This document shows positions 1-10,448 of a DNA stretch of 64,000 nucleotides, one piece after another. The stretch lies in NCBI GenBank assembly GCA_022606135.1, contig JABYQN010000001.1, forward strand, positions 496,001 through 560,000, given 5' to 3'. The notes beneath the pieces are model-generated. The model did not search any database. It had not been told where the DNA came from and saw only the letters and a program-made list of their open reading frames with translations. The translations under genes were made by a program, and so were the position numbers. The stretch's first letter is position 1; the number at the start of each line of letters is the position of its first letter. This stretch comes from Fomes fomentarius (lineage: Eukaryota; Basidiomycota; Agaricomycetes; Polyporales; Polyporaceae).

Positions 1-948
1 TTGGAGTGTTGTCCACGTCTCGAAATGTTGGAAGTATCTGTTTCCCTTGTCACGTCGACGACAGTACCTCCCAGTCGCGTTGTTCCTCTTCACTCACTCC
101 GTCACCTCCACGCCTACCGTGATGCCGTGGAAGGTGATGCCGTGGAAGGTGTTGCCAGTCTTTTCTCCCACTTGGACATCCCCTTGGCACAATGCCTCGT
201 GAAGACGGACCGCGCGACGATAATTCGCCCACGCGTTTTCCTTTCCTTACCACTCGCGCAACTTCGTAATCCTCGAGAGATCCATGTCCTCATCGAAGAT
301 AGAAACGTCACCACCCTAGAACTGCGCACAGCTGTGGTTAGCGGGTTTACCTTGCATGCGCGACTCATGTCGCGTGACGAGTACCTAGGAGACATCAGCG
401 ACTTCCTCCGAGTCTCCCCCTCCTGGTCCATCACAGTTCTGGTAATCGTTGAGGTCACCCTTGATTCGTGGCGTCAGAGTCGGGATATACTCAAGCGGGA
501 GACGATCAACTCCCTTCTCTCCCAGCTACCCCAACTGCTGCGGCTACAATTTGGTGAATGCGACGGGAGACGGGATCTCCTTCCCTTACTAGGAGGCCTC
601 GAGGCTGGAGGTGCCGGCCATCTGTGCCCCAAACTTCAGCATCTGTGTACCTACTGGATATACGAGGATGGAGGCTTGTTGTCGTCGGAGGAGAACCACG
701 AGGCGACCAACCCCGCATTTTGCGATATGCTCGCTGATGTACTGCAGGGACGGACGGACCTCGGCGAGTTGTCCTTGCAGAGCCTCGATCTTCGTGTTCC
801 GACAAAATCTCTGCGCAAGCCGCTGTATCAAAATGATATATGGGAGCACTCCGCCATCAGGAATCGGGTACAGGCACGGTTGGGTCATCTTCTCAGCACG
901 ATCCAGGTGCGCTTCGAAAGAGAAGGAGAGCCAGGAGTCTATACATAG
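1..948 (+). CDS. F-box/LRR-like protein, C-terminal part (cut by window edge)
   Basis: The reading frame is open from the first base and ends at TAG 946-948, so only the last ~315 residues are visible and the N-terminal F-box lies outside the window. It is closely similar to the C-terminal half of the protein on the opposite strand at 8478-10154: shared stretches include VSLVTSTT.PPSRVV, HSLRHL, SLLSQLPQLL, and RRDLLPLLGGLEAGGAGHL. The visible part is the leucine-rich, LRR-like half that in such fungal F-box proteins is thought to bind substrates for an SCF ubiquitin ligase. No start codon should be assigned inside the window. Downstream, the 3' flank to about 1110 also matches the flank of the second copy, so the two genes arose by a segmental, inverted duplication. 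Substrate unknown. Confidence 0.8.
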   Translation: MECCPRLEMLEVSVSLVTSTTVPPSRVVPLHSLRHLHAYRDAVEGDAVEGVASLFSHLDIPLAQCLVKTDRATIIRPRVFLSLPLAQLRNPREIHVLIEDRNVTTLELRTAVVSGFTLHARLMSRDEYLGDISDFLRVSPSWSITVLVIVEVTLDSWRQSRDILKRETINSLLSQLPQLLRLQFGECDGRRDLLPLLGGLEAGGAGHLCPKLQHLCTYWIYEDGGLLSSEENHEATNPAFCDMLADVLQGRTDLGELSLQSLDLRVPTKSLRKPLYQNDIWEHSAIRNRVQARLGHLLSTIQVRFEREGEPGVYT

Positions 949-1110
949 GGACACACGCTCAGGGAAAGCCGAGGTTTTATAGCTCAGAGATTAGGACTGC
1001 GAAGCACCGATACTGTATCATCATCTATGCAACCCAAACTTCTCTTGCGCACCTTTCGTATGACGAGCGGCATACTGCGATTGTCGGACGATGGCCGGAA
1101 TCGGTCGACA
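1..1110 (+). repeat. Inverted segmental duplication, left arm
   Basis: This arm pairs in inverted orientation with about 8262-9380. It covers the coding part of the F-box gene plus ~160 bp of 3' flank. The flank match includes an uninterrupted block around 1008-1033 (starting GATACTGTATCATCATC) that recurs in reverse complement near 8365-8390. The match fades near 1110 after a shared ATGGCCGGAAT. The left arm may extend beyond the window. Confidence 0.75.
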
Positions 1111-1355
1111 ACATATGTACCAGTGTGCCTACTCCTCTCCTTGCTCGAGTAGCTACTCCTCTCCTTACTCAGATAGATTGAATGAAGTCGGCATGGCCAT
1201 TGATTGTGACAAATTATATCATACACACATTGTTAACCAAGATGATGTCGGCCTGGCTATGATTTGAAGAAGTGCAGAATATGTATGCGTCTAGTATAGG
1301 ATGGTTGCGCTTGCCCAAGATTGTATATCCAATACGTCGTGTCTGATTCAGTAGC

Positions 1356-3401
1356 TCAATCCAGCGGTTCGCTCCACTCCCAACGGCCATCGGCGAGCCC
1401 TTCAGCGGTGTCCTGCAACACGATCTCGTGTCGCCCACGGACGTAGACCTACACACAAAGTACTAGATAAAAACGCGGAGTCGAATGTGGACTGAATCAA
1501 GCATACCGTCTTGTCCATCATGCGTTGCCGAAGATTCTTCACGGTCTCTGCGTCGACAGGCTCGTCAAGCAGCTGAGACAGTGCCTCCACAGCCTTCTCG
1601 AGGTCGCTGGATACGAGTCAGAATACGGTGACGAACGAATGGTCGTTCACAGGTACATACGCCTGAATATCCTCGAAGATTTGCTTCTTGTTCCCCGCAG
1701 CGAGGAAGTAGGCCATGGCGTATTTCCACTTGAGCGTGACTCGGCAGCGCGTCAGCTCGTTGACAGCATCGCGCATGAACGTCGACTAGGGCAGTCAATC
1801 GTCAACATTGGTCGATTGGTCGAGCCGAGCAGACGCGCGCAACCAACTGCACACACCTCGATCCACGACATCTTGCTAGTCTCCTGCCACTCAACCATCT
1901 TCTCTTCCGTGCGCGTGCAGAGCTCCTCGTCCAGTCGTGCCGAAATCTCATGGTTGTTGAAGCGGTCAAAGTAGAAGAGCCACTTCTCGAGGCTCTGTCT
2001 CGCAGCTGTCTTCGTCGCGTCTGGCTCCGGCTCCTTCCACGCGTTACATAACTCGTTGTTGTACCCGTGCACGTCCCAGTTCTTCATGCATAGCCAGCAG
2101 AACTGGAAGTTGCAATGACGACACAAGATGCGGCTGCGGCACAGCACGTCAGTCCACACTGGCCCAGAGAGGCAGAGAAGGGGGTTCTGTGCTCACTTGC
2201 AACCTCCGTTCTTCTCAATATTGTTCTCGCATTTGGGACATGTGCGCGTGTTCGCCTTGATCCATTGCGATGTGCCTGCGTCCTCGCGCGCGTTCTTGAG
2301 CCACATCTTCACGAACTTGCAGACGAGTGGGCGGTGATCCGAGTCGAAACCGCAGCCGAAGCAGAAGACATGGCCTTGGCCGCACCCCACCGTCGGAACC
2401 TGCGTTGTGAGTGAGGATCGCACTCCAGACGGGCACGACACGGTCTCCGTGCATCCTGGATGTGGACAGAACCTCAGGTTCGGATGTGCACCGACATAAG
2501 AGTGCAGGATGAGCTCCTTATACCTGGAATCGTTAGCGCATTAGCCTAAGTGTACCCGAAGTAAGTAGGGACTACTACAAACCGGTCGTTGACACTGGGA
2601 TCAACGAGTTTAGCGATAGAACGGGAGTCGACAACGGTGCGGCATTCGTCATGCATGCACCGGAATGTACACTGGCCTTCATCCTTGATCTTCGATGTGA
2701 CATACACCTGCCAGCACGGGGTGCAGAACGCATGGCTGCACCTGAGGCGAAATACTGCTGGTGGCTCATCATCGCAACAGACTGGACACATGTACTGGGT
2801 AGGTGGCGGAAAGGGTGACTCGAGACGAACGCGCTTCGCCGGGCGAGGGCTTACGTCCGCGGAATCTTCCTGGGCTGATGATTGAGGCTCTCCGGCATCC
2901 TCGAGCACTCCCGAGGCTGACTCGAAGAACCGCTCTATCAGCCGGTCATTGTTCCAATTGAAGTGGCGGAGGAGGATAGACACGATCGGAGACTGAGAAC
3001 GTCTCACACAGACGGCGGTATCGAACAGCAACATCGCATATGAATTCGTGGAATGTGTGTGCGCATGCGGAAGTAGTAGACAGGGTGAGAGTCAACTCGG
3101 AGTGGGAGACAGCAGAATACGAGAAGTGCTGCACCTCAATACCGATTATGCTAGCTACGCGGCCTATGTCTGTGTCCACCAGCTCTTGCAGCTCCTTCGC
3201 AGACAAGCTCTTGTGGTCAATATCCCTGCTCTTCTTCTTGCCCTTCGGCTGGACGATAGGTTCATCGTCAAAGTCGGAGTCGTTCGTACCCTTCGTCAGG
3301 AGTCAACACAGTGGTCTGTTCTGAAGCAATGCGTCCCATACGTCTATGAGTGAGCCATCCGAGTCGTAATAGTCGCTAGCGGCATCAGAATAGTCAGACA
3401 T
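1356..3401 (-). CDS. RBR E3 ubiquitin ligase, Ariadne/HHARI type
   Basis: Eight exons (3401-3342, 3290-3135, 2992-2583, 2523-2197, 2133-1857, 1785-1661, 1606-1507, 1448-1356) join in frame to 515 residues. Order: acidic N-terminus, a UBA-like stretch (LLRHFNWNNDRLIERF), RING1 starting CPVCCDDEP, an IBR zinc region, RING2 starting CPKCENNIEKNGGC, and a helical Ariadne domain (KWKYAMAYFLAAGNKKQIF, ETVKNLRQRMMDK). RBR ligases take ubiquitin from an E2 onto the RING2 cysteine and then pass it to substrates; Ariadne types work with neddylated cullins. The catalytic cysteine (GGC) is present. The exon 4/5 junction gives GGCNRILC where the family has GGCNHMxC, so the histidine two residues after the cysteine is replaced by arginine. 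Start chosen because MSDYSD plus an acidic stretch is typical. Divergent from PFS2. Confidence 0.9.
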
Positions 3402-3732
3402 GATGGTGGTTGCGGGTCAAGAGGATGGACCGACATTTCCGGAGCTATCAGTCTGACGGTAATAATGACTAGCGATAGGCCCTTTCCCAGGATTGTTACC
3501 GAAGATAACCGCCTAAGGACTTTCGACCTTCAAAGAACATTCCCACGCTTAGGAAGGCTACATCCCTGCTACTTACAACCAGACAAAGTACAGCAATCGT
3601 CACCACCAGCACAAACGTCCTCAAGCTTGTCTTCGCTTCTCTCAAGCTTGGCACCGACACATTGCGGCTCGCTCGCTGACCTAGGAAGAAAACGCGGACG
3701 GACTGGATACGTGACTGCCTTGGGAACTGCAC
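3402..3732. promoter_or_regulatory. Divergent promoter region between RBR ligase and PFS2
   Basis: These 331 bp separate the ATG codons of two divergently transcribed genes and must hold both 5' UTRs and core promoters. I see no TATA-like element at a convincing distance and no further coding potential. Confidence 0.5.
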
Positions 3733-5819
3733 ATGGCTGCTACGGCTGCCCTGCCCGTTCTATTGCCTTCCTGGTCAGTATCCCCACAAGATGAGGGGAA
3801 GTTAGGATGGAAGCCGCAACGCAACCCGGAGATACCGAATCCACCACCGCCAGAGGATCCAAGGGCGTTGGAGATGGACATGGCGCGACAGTTGGCGGAT
3901 GGTAAGCCCGTCAAGAAGGTGCGCCCGCGGAGAACGGTAGACTATGGTGGCGCAATGGGGAGGTGGACACTCGTATGTTCTTCTTTATATGATCTATCTC
4001 TTCTCAGAATGTTCAGCGTCCTGGCGCATGGCTCACAGATGCGCAAAATGCGGCCAAACTCGGCATATCTGCCTCACCTGAGGCCAGCACCGCCGTATAT
4101 CATCGATGTAGGGGTGGAGTCTTGGACATGTACGGAGTATTCACAGACTCAATATATCTCGTGTGTAGCTCCTGCCTCCGAAGGCATACCCAGACAACCC
4201 CTCCACCTCATTATGCACTAAGTTCGTGCATACGTCAACGAACAAGATTAGATGCCCAGTCAACTGTGTTGTGGTCAGTCCCCACATCTTGATGGAATGG
4301 ATCGTGAATCGTTGACCGAACGGGTCACAGTGGACACCAGAAGCACGGCGAATACTGACCGGGTCGACGAGCGGAGAGTTCACGCTATGGAACGGCCTGA
4401 CATTCAATTTCGAGACTATCCTGCAAGCGCACGACTCCGCCGTCCGCACGATGCAGTTCACGCACTCCGGCGCGTTCCTTGCGTCTGCGGACCAAAGCGG
4501 CGTCATCAAGTACTTCCAGCCGAACATGAATAATCTGACGCAGTGGACGGGCCACCGAGAAGCGATTCGTGGGCTCAGTTTCAGCCCCGACGATACCCGG
4601 TTCGCTACTGCTAGCGACGACTCTACAATTCGTTTGTGGTCCTTTGAGGAGCAGCGAGCCGAGCGTACGCTGACTGGTACGTCGTCGATGTTTCTCGCGG
4701 GGTAGTCGTGCCACTGACTGTGTGTGCAGGTCACGGGTGGGATGTGAAGTGCGTCGAGTGGCACCCTACGAAGGGCCTATTGGTCTCTGGTAGCAAAGAT
4801 AATATGATCAAGTTCTGGGATCCCCGAACAGCGACTGTGCTTTCCACGCTGTGCGTTCACATTTGACTGACTCTTCAGATCGGAGTACTAACTCCTCTAA
4901 TGTAGACACTATCACAAAAATACCGTTCAAGCGCTTGCATGGTCGCCCAACGGCGACCTCATAGCTAGCGCATCGAGAGACCAGACTGTCCGCGTCTTCG
5001 ACATCAGAGCAATGAAAGAGCTACGTTTACTGAAGGGACACAAGAAGGAAGTCTGCTGTACGTACACATAGTAGCTACTAACTACGCTCTCAAGGTCACT
5101 GACAGCGTTGTTTTATCATCAGCCATTACCTGGCACCCGTTCCACCCCCTACTCGTCTCCGGGGGTTCCGAAGGTGCAATCCTGCACTGGGACCTCTCCT
5201 CTTCCTCCGAACCCTCCTCATCACTCAATGACGCATCACAACAACCCGGACCCCGCGCAACGCTCTCCCAGGCACACGACTCCAACGTCTGGGCTCTCAC
5301 CTTCCATCCCCTGGGGCACATCCTCGTCAGCGCCTCCAACGACCACACCACCCGATTCTGGTGCCGCGAACGTCCCGGGGACGCCTCCTCCGTCTTCTCC
5401 GGGGGAGGCGAGAAGCCGCCAGAAGTCACCGACACCTCGGGCCAGGACGAAGACGAGGAGGCGATGGTTCCCGGCTTCGGCATGGGCGGCGGGGGCTGGC
5501 CGGGCTGGGGCGGAGGCGGGCAGGACGATATGCCGCACTCGGCATCATATGGCGGTGGCATCCAGCAGCAGAGCGGGGCGCGATGGACACGAGCGAGGAC
5601 TTCATTCCTGGGATTGGCGGGCATGACAGTTCGGCGTCGGCGAGTTCCGTGGTGGGGAGACAGAATGGGCCGCTGCCGTCGCAGGAGGATATGTTTGGCG
5701 GAGGACCGGGAGATGGGGAGGTGCATGAGAATAGGGGAGGTAGGGGAAAGAGATGGGGGCGTGGTGGGCATGGAGGCGGAGGAGGTGGTCATAGCGGAGG
5801 ACGGCGTGGTAGGTACTGA
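3733..5819 (+). CDS. PFS2: PFS2/WDR33-type WD40 subunit of the mRNA 3'-end cleavage and polyadenylation factor
   Basis: The N-terminus ([20 protein letters not shown]) is the conserved lead-in of Pfs2/WDR33. After short introns come [14 protein letters not shown] and [15 protein letters not shown], then about seven WD40 repeats: [60 protein letters not shown]. The protein recognises the poly(A) signal region as part of CPF/CPSF in the nucleus. Exon 1 runs 3733-3972; exon 2 starts after an intron ending about 4008. The C-terminus has a Gly-rich stretch, a FIPGIGG element and an RGG-like tail ending RRGRY. The WD part and the tail are in different frames: frame 1 up to about 5575, frame 3 after it. 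No GT..AG intron resolves this; one more G in the run near 5573 would. Start codon moderately sure. Confidence 0.88.
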
Positions 5820-6199
5820 TGTGCGTGCTCCGTGTGTGCTCTGCCAGTGTTGTATGCTTTTGATCGTTGGTGCAGTTGTCACGTCGCAGCGGCATCCATG
5901 TAAATTGGTCGACCTCGCCGACATCTTTAGTCAGCTCAAAACGACGCGCTGCAACTTATATGGCTTGGTGTGCACGTACATGTCTACCGGAATTCCTGCT
6001 CGACCTGCCTTGATTTCGGTTGGGGCGTTCATTTGTGATTGTTTGTCACCTAGGGCACCCCTTTGAGATTTTAAGGGTCATTGATGGGTGTCCGCTTCGC
6101 TTGCAACCACCGCCATCGCGCAGCCAGCGCGCAGCTTAGGTCAATCTCCTTTCAGTCCTGTTACTTGAATACGGCTGAGCATTACATTCTAGACCCTTG
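5820..6199. other. Intergenic, 380 bp
   Basis: This holds the PFS2 3' UTR and the promoter of the F-box gene. A TTTTCAG|GTCAACGATGG block just after the downstream ATG resembles a 3' splice site, so the 5' end of the next gene could include an unrecognised upstream exon. No other gene is seen. Confidence 0.4.
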
Positions 6200-7971
6200 A
6201 TGCGATTTTCTCGTTTTCAGGTCAACGATGGAGGGCTCGCTGGTGAAGATGAAACCCCTCCGAATTCCCTGGACGTACAGGAGTGGGCCAGGTCGCGTAT
6301 GAAAGAGTATGCCGATCGAATCCACGCATTGCGACGTGCATACAATGCGGCCGCACCCATCAATCGCGTGCTCCCCGTCGAGATCCGGATGGAAATCTTC
6401 CAGCTTCTGCCGACCCTCTCGAGAGACTCAGGGGGGGATTGGAGAGCGTTCGTGCTACTTGAAGTCTGCCAGCTATGGCGAGAAACCCTCTTCAATACAC
6501 CTGTATTCTGGGTCAAGGAGGTCGGCTACTTGAGGGCGATGGACAGCAAAGGCGCTGTTGATAGGATTCGCGAATTTCTCCGCCTGACGGCGACTCTTCC
6601 CTTGACGCTTCGCCTCAAAGTGGTACCATCCCGTGCTTTACCAGCGCTCACGCCGTATCTTGACCGGATCACGGTCTTGGACATCAGGCTCTCGCAGGGC
6701 GGAATTCAAGCAGGAGGTGCTTGGCTGAACGGAGGTATCCCTGCCCTCGTCCGTCTCATAATCACGCACCGCGAGGAGGACCGTGCGTTTATGAACTCCC
6801 GACGATCACTCTCACCCGCGCTCTCTTTCCCCGTCTGCAGTGGCTCCAGTGTCCGGCAACGTCTGGGTATATCGGGATCGACTCTTTTGACGACCGTTTA
6901 CAACATCTACATCTCCTTGATTGCCCTTGCCTGGTATGCCAGGCAATTGGGACTGACCCACCAGACCTGTTCCAGGTATTGGAGCGCTGCACCTCTTTGG
7001 AGACTTTGCGGGTCGAGTCGGTTCCTTTCACAGTCCCCATTGTGCTCGATCCAGACCATCGCATTCTACCCTGCCTCCGTCGGCTCGAGCTAATTGACGA
7101 GGCCACTTCACTGCTTTGGCTACTGTCTATCCATCCCAGATGGGAGATACTGGTACATTTCGATAGCGCCTGCGTTCAAAACTTACAAGAGCTTTGGCAC
7201 CCTGTCTCCGCAAGGAGCCCTGCATCTTCTCCGAAACTCTGCCGTGCACAAGAGGTGCGCATCTCCGGTCGACCCCGTACCGGTATGCACATCAACGTGA
7301 AGTACACCGATACCCACGGAGAGCAGCACACATGGCGGATCAGGGGCCTGTCCTGGTGTCACATCAGTTCCTATTTCGATGCGGTTCTAGTTCTCCTTTC
7401 TCCTCTCAAGACTCTCACCACGCTAGTCATCGATGTCCCAGATAGGCTCCTATATTGGAGGTGGACAAGCTATGAGATCAGGGATATGCTGTCCGAGTTT
7501 CCCCAGTTGCGGAGACTCGAGGTCGGTAGCTGCGATGCAAGGACCGCGGTGGTTGTTCCGCTAGCTCAACCGTCTTACCAGTCCTCGTGTCTCCTTCCGA
7601 CGCTCGAGTGCCTACGGATCTTCTGGAGCCACGAGAACGGTGTGATGTTCTCGCCGCACGAGAGCTGGCCCACGGTCACCAACACCGAAACTCACGAAAC
7701 TCACCGCGTCTTCCCCGTGTTCTGCGACACCCTCGTCGACATGCTCGATCACCGCGCGGACCACGGCATCCTGTCGCTGAGGAGCGTTCTCGTGCGTGTT
7801 CCAGAGAGCACGGCTGCTCTGTGCAGGACGCACAAATCTTGGGGGCCATTCGAGATAGAAGAACAGTTGCGAGCTCGAATCGGGGATCTACTGGACGTTA
7901 TTGAGGTTTCGTTCGAGGAGCTTCTGGACGACGTGGAGGCTCCATATATTGAGAGTCCGGCTTCAGTGTGA
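6200..7971 (+). pseudogene. F-box/LRR-like protein with a reading-frame break
   Basis: The N-terminal part (6200 to about 6785, frame 2) starts MRFSRFQVNDGG and carries the F-box-like signature: coiled lead-in, NAAAPINRVLPVEIRMEIF, VCQLWR, TPVFW. It aligns with the intact paralogue at 8478-10154. The C-terminal part (about 6790-7971, frame 1) is the LRR-like half, with LFPRLQWL, IDSFDDRLQHL, VLERCTSLETLRVES and a stop at 7969-7971. The two frames meet between 6765 and 6800; one base is missing relative to the paralogue, with no splice sites to explain it. The break would remove the last ~390 residues. ATG 6200 fits the paralogues. Either a recently disabled family member or a sequence error: both halves otherwise look fully coding. 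It would act as an SCF substrate adaptor; target unknown. Confidence 0.75.
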
Positions 7972-8477
7972 AGCAGGATGTCGGATACGTACTTGTAGTT
8001 GCGGTACCAAGGAGTCAGTCTTGGCCTCATCAGCAAACCGTCCAGGCTACTGAAAGACCCGAGAATCACTGGACAGTTTTGAGACCTGCTGATTCAGTGC
8101 CAGTCAGTCGATTGATGGCTACAATCCTACAGTTCTCTCGGCGCACGACGCTGGGTTCAACTAATCGACTCGTACAACGTTCACCTGTATAAAAATGTCC
8201 TCTAGGATTGGGAGTTGACGGTCGGACGTAGTGGCCGTATTGACCACGGACTTCAACACTACCTTTGTTGTTGACCAACTATTCCGGCCATCAGGCTACT
8301 CCGACAATCGTAGTAAGCCCCGCTCATCGTGCGAAAAGTGCGCAAGAGAGATGTGGGTTGCATAGATGATGATACAGTATCAGTCCTTCGCAGTCATGAT
8401 CCTTCGAGCAACCTCTGAGCTATGACACATCGAGTGCATGCTCTCCATGAGCGTGTTTCTGTATCTACTTGTGCCCC
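7972..8477. other. Convergent intergenic region with duplicated flank
   Basis: This 506 bp stretch lies between the 3' ends of two convergent F-box genes. From about 8262 to 8477 it is the right-arm copy of the 3' flank found at 949-1110 (inverted). The rest shows no gene. Confidence 0.5.
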
Positions 8478-9380
8478 TCATTTTTCGAACCACACACGGG
8501 TCGTTTTGACAAGAAGACCCAACCGTGCCTGTACCCGTTTCCGGATGGCTGACTGCTCCCACATGTCATCTTGATACAGCGGCCTGTCGAGAGAACGTTT
8601 CGGAACACAAATATCGAGGCTCTGCAAGGACAGTCCGCTGATGTTCGTCCGCCTCTGCAGTACTTCAGCGAGCATATCGCACAATGCTGGGTTGGTCGCC
8701 TCTTGATTCTCCTCTTCCGACAGCAAGCCTCCATCCTCGTATACCCAGTAGATACGCAGATGCTCAAGTTTGGGGAACAGATGGCCGGCACCTCCAGCCT
8801 CGAGGCCTCCTAGTAAGGGAAGGAGATCTCGTCTCGCGTCGTATTGGCCGTATTGTAGCCACAGCAGCTGGGGTAGTTGGGAGAGAAGGGAGTAAATCGT
8901 CTCCCGCTTGGGTATAGCAATACTCGAACCGTACGGACAATGGAGATCGATTACCAGAACTGTGGTGGACTGGGAGGGAAAGATTCGGAGGAAGTCGCTG
9001 ACGCCTGCCAGGACTCGGTATCCGCGGGCGGGTATATAGACAGTACCTGCACGCAGTGCTAGTATACTGCTGAACCCGATATGGATCTCTCTAATACTGC
9101 TAAGTTGCGAGAGCGGTAAGGAGCGTAGGAAGGAGCGCAGGCCCGGATTTGGCGTCCTCGAATGCTTGATCTCCACGAAGCATTGTGACGGGATGTCTAG
9201 GTGGGAAAAAAGACCAGCGACGCCTTCCACGGCAGCATCGCAGGCGCAGAGGTGACGAAGTGAATGAAGATGAACAACGCGACTGGGAGGTAGTGTCGTT
9301 GATGTGACAAGGGAAACGGTCAGTATCAACGTCTCCAAACGTGGACAATGCTCCAGAATCCCCAATAGACCGGCCACCTC
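8262..9380 (-). repeat. Inverted segmental duplication, right arm
   Basis: This is the counterpart of 1-1110 on the opposite strand. The homology spans the C-terminal half of the F-box gene and its 3' flank, with small insertions and deletions, so the duplication is not recent. Confidence 0.75.
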
Positions 9381-10154
9381 CCATGTACTCGAGTCAGGAA
9401 GTGGGAGACTGTCCGAATGCCATTCGGGGACAAGGATACGTAGGCAGCGAATACGATCATCGAAAGAATTGACATCCATTATCTTGAGGGGGGCAATGAG
9501 GGTATGAAGACGCGGGAAGCGCATGCGATCGAGAGACATGGGTGGCGACTGAGAGAGCTTGTCCCATCTAAGCTCAGTGAGCTCGAAGGAGCTAAGCAGA
9601 GGCATGCCGTCCCTCAGCAGTTCGTGTAGCTGAGGCATCTGCGTTGCCGAGGGGGAAGCTCGGAAAGCAGTGATGCGGTTCTTGAGGGGAACCAGCATCT
9701 GCATCGAGCTAGGGGGCAGTCCAGAGATGAAAAGTCGGATAGGATACGAGCGTGATAGATCCAGATAGACCTGCAATCTCAGAGTGCAATGGATATCTTC
9801 CAAGCACCATGGACTCCACGCATCGATGGGTCTATCGGAGATTAGCCGTGCCCAGAAGGCGGGAGTACGAAGTACTATGTGTCTCCATCGTCGACAAACT
9901 CTCAGAAGGTGAAATCGGGCCTTTGGGTGGTCCCATGTCTTCACCTCTCCAAAAATGTCCATCAGGACCTCGAGGGGAAGACGGTGGACGGGCGCAGTCA
10001 AGTTCTTCAACGCGTATATTCGCTTGGTGTACTCCTCGATGCGTGATATAGCCCACGCCCGTCTGTGTGATGGATCCGGGAGTTCCGTGAGGGAGGCAAT
10101 GTCTTCATCGGCAAGATCACCGTCGACACGATAATCAGTGAACTTGAAAGCCAT
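8478..10154 (-). CDS. F-box/LRR-like protein, intact
   Basis: A single uninterrupted frame of 558 residues. Residues ~25-50 form a helical lead-in (RAWAISRIEEYTKRIYALKN). The F-box-like core follows at ~52-95 (TAPVHRLPLEVLMDIF, LLRVCRRWRHIVLRTPAFW). The rest is an LRR-like array (FPRLHTLIAPL, ILEHCPRLETLILTVSLV, LSQLPQLLWLQYG, FPKLEHLRIYWVYEDGG). By family knowledge such proteins are SKP1-binding substrate adaptors; basidiomycetes carry very many of them. It is the best-preserved reference for the paralogues at 1-948 and 6200-7971. The ATG at 10154 matches the start of the 6200 copy (M.F..F..V.G.LA.ED). It is convergent with that copy. Confidence 0.88.
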   Translation of the reverse strand: MAFKFTDYRVDGDLADEDIASLTELPDPSHRRAWAISRIEEYTKRIYALKNLTAPVHRLPLEVLMDIFGEVKTWDHPKARFHLLRVCRRWRHIVLRTPAFWARLISDRPIDAWSPWCLEDIHCTLRLQVYLDLSRSYPIRLFISGLPPSSMQMLVPLKNRITAFRASPSATQMPQLHELLRDGMPLLSSFELTELRWDKLSQSPPMSLDRMRFPRLHTLIAPLKIMDVNSFDDRIRCLRILVPEWHSDSLPLPDSSTWEVAGLLGILEHCPRLETLILTVSLVTSTTLPPSRVVHLHSLRHLCACDAAVEGVAGLFSHLDIPSQCFVEIKHSRTPNPGLRSFLRSLPLSQLSSIREIHIGFSSILALRAGTVYIPARGYRVLAGVSDFLRIFPSQSTTVLVIDLHCPYGSSIAIPKRETIYSLLSQLPQLLWLQYGQYDARRDLLPLLGGLEAGGAGHLFPKLEHLRIYWVYEDGGLLSEEENQEATNPALCDMLAEVLQRRTNISGLSLQSLDICVPKRSLDRPLYQDDMWEQSAIRKRVQARLGLLVKTTRVWFEK

Positions 10155-10448
10155 ATCTCTCTGTGACCGATATTTACTTGAGCATCACTCAGAGACAATG
10201 AGCTTTGGAAACGTCTTCTTACACAGTGAGAAGTCACGGAGATTCAGACACAGGTTTACGAGGGGTAGTATGGTCGTGATAGTGCAACAGTGACGAGTGT
10301 TGGTTCAACTTTAAGCGCCAAATCGATCATGGACGATACAGCAACACCGTGCACGTGAGTTGCATTATCCACCCCACGCGATTGCATTTGCATACAGTTG
10401 TGAGACGGTCGAGAGCTGCATCAAGACTGATACAACATGACAGTTGGA
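10155..10448. other. Intergenic between the F-box and glyoxalase-like genes
   Basis: 294 bp. It contains the F-box gene promoter and the glyoxalase-like gene 3' end. I recognise nothing else. Confidence 0.4.
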
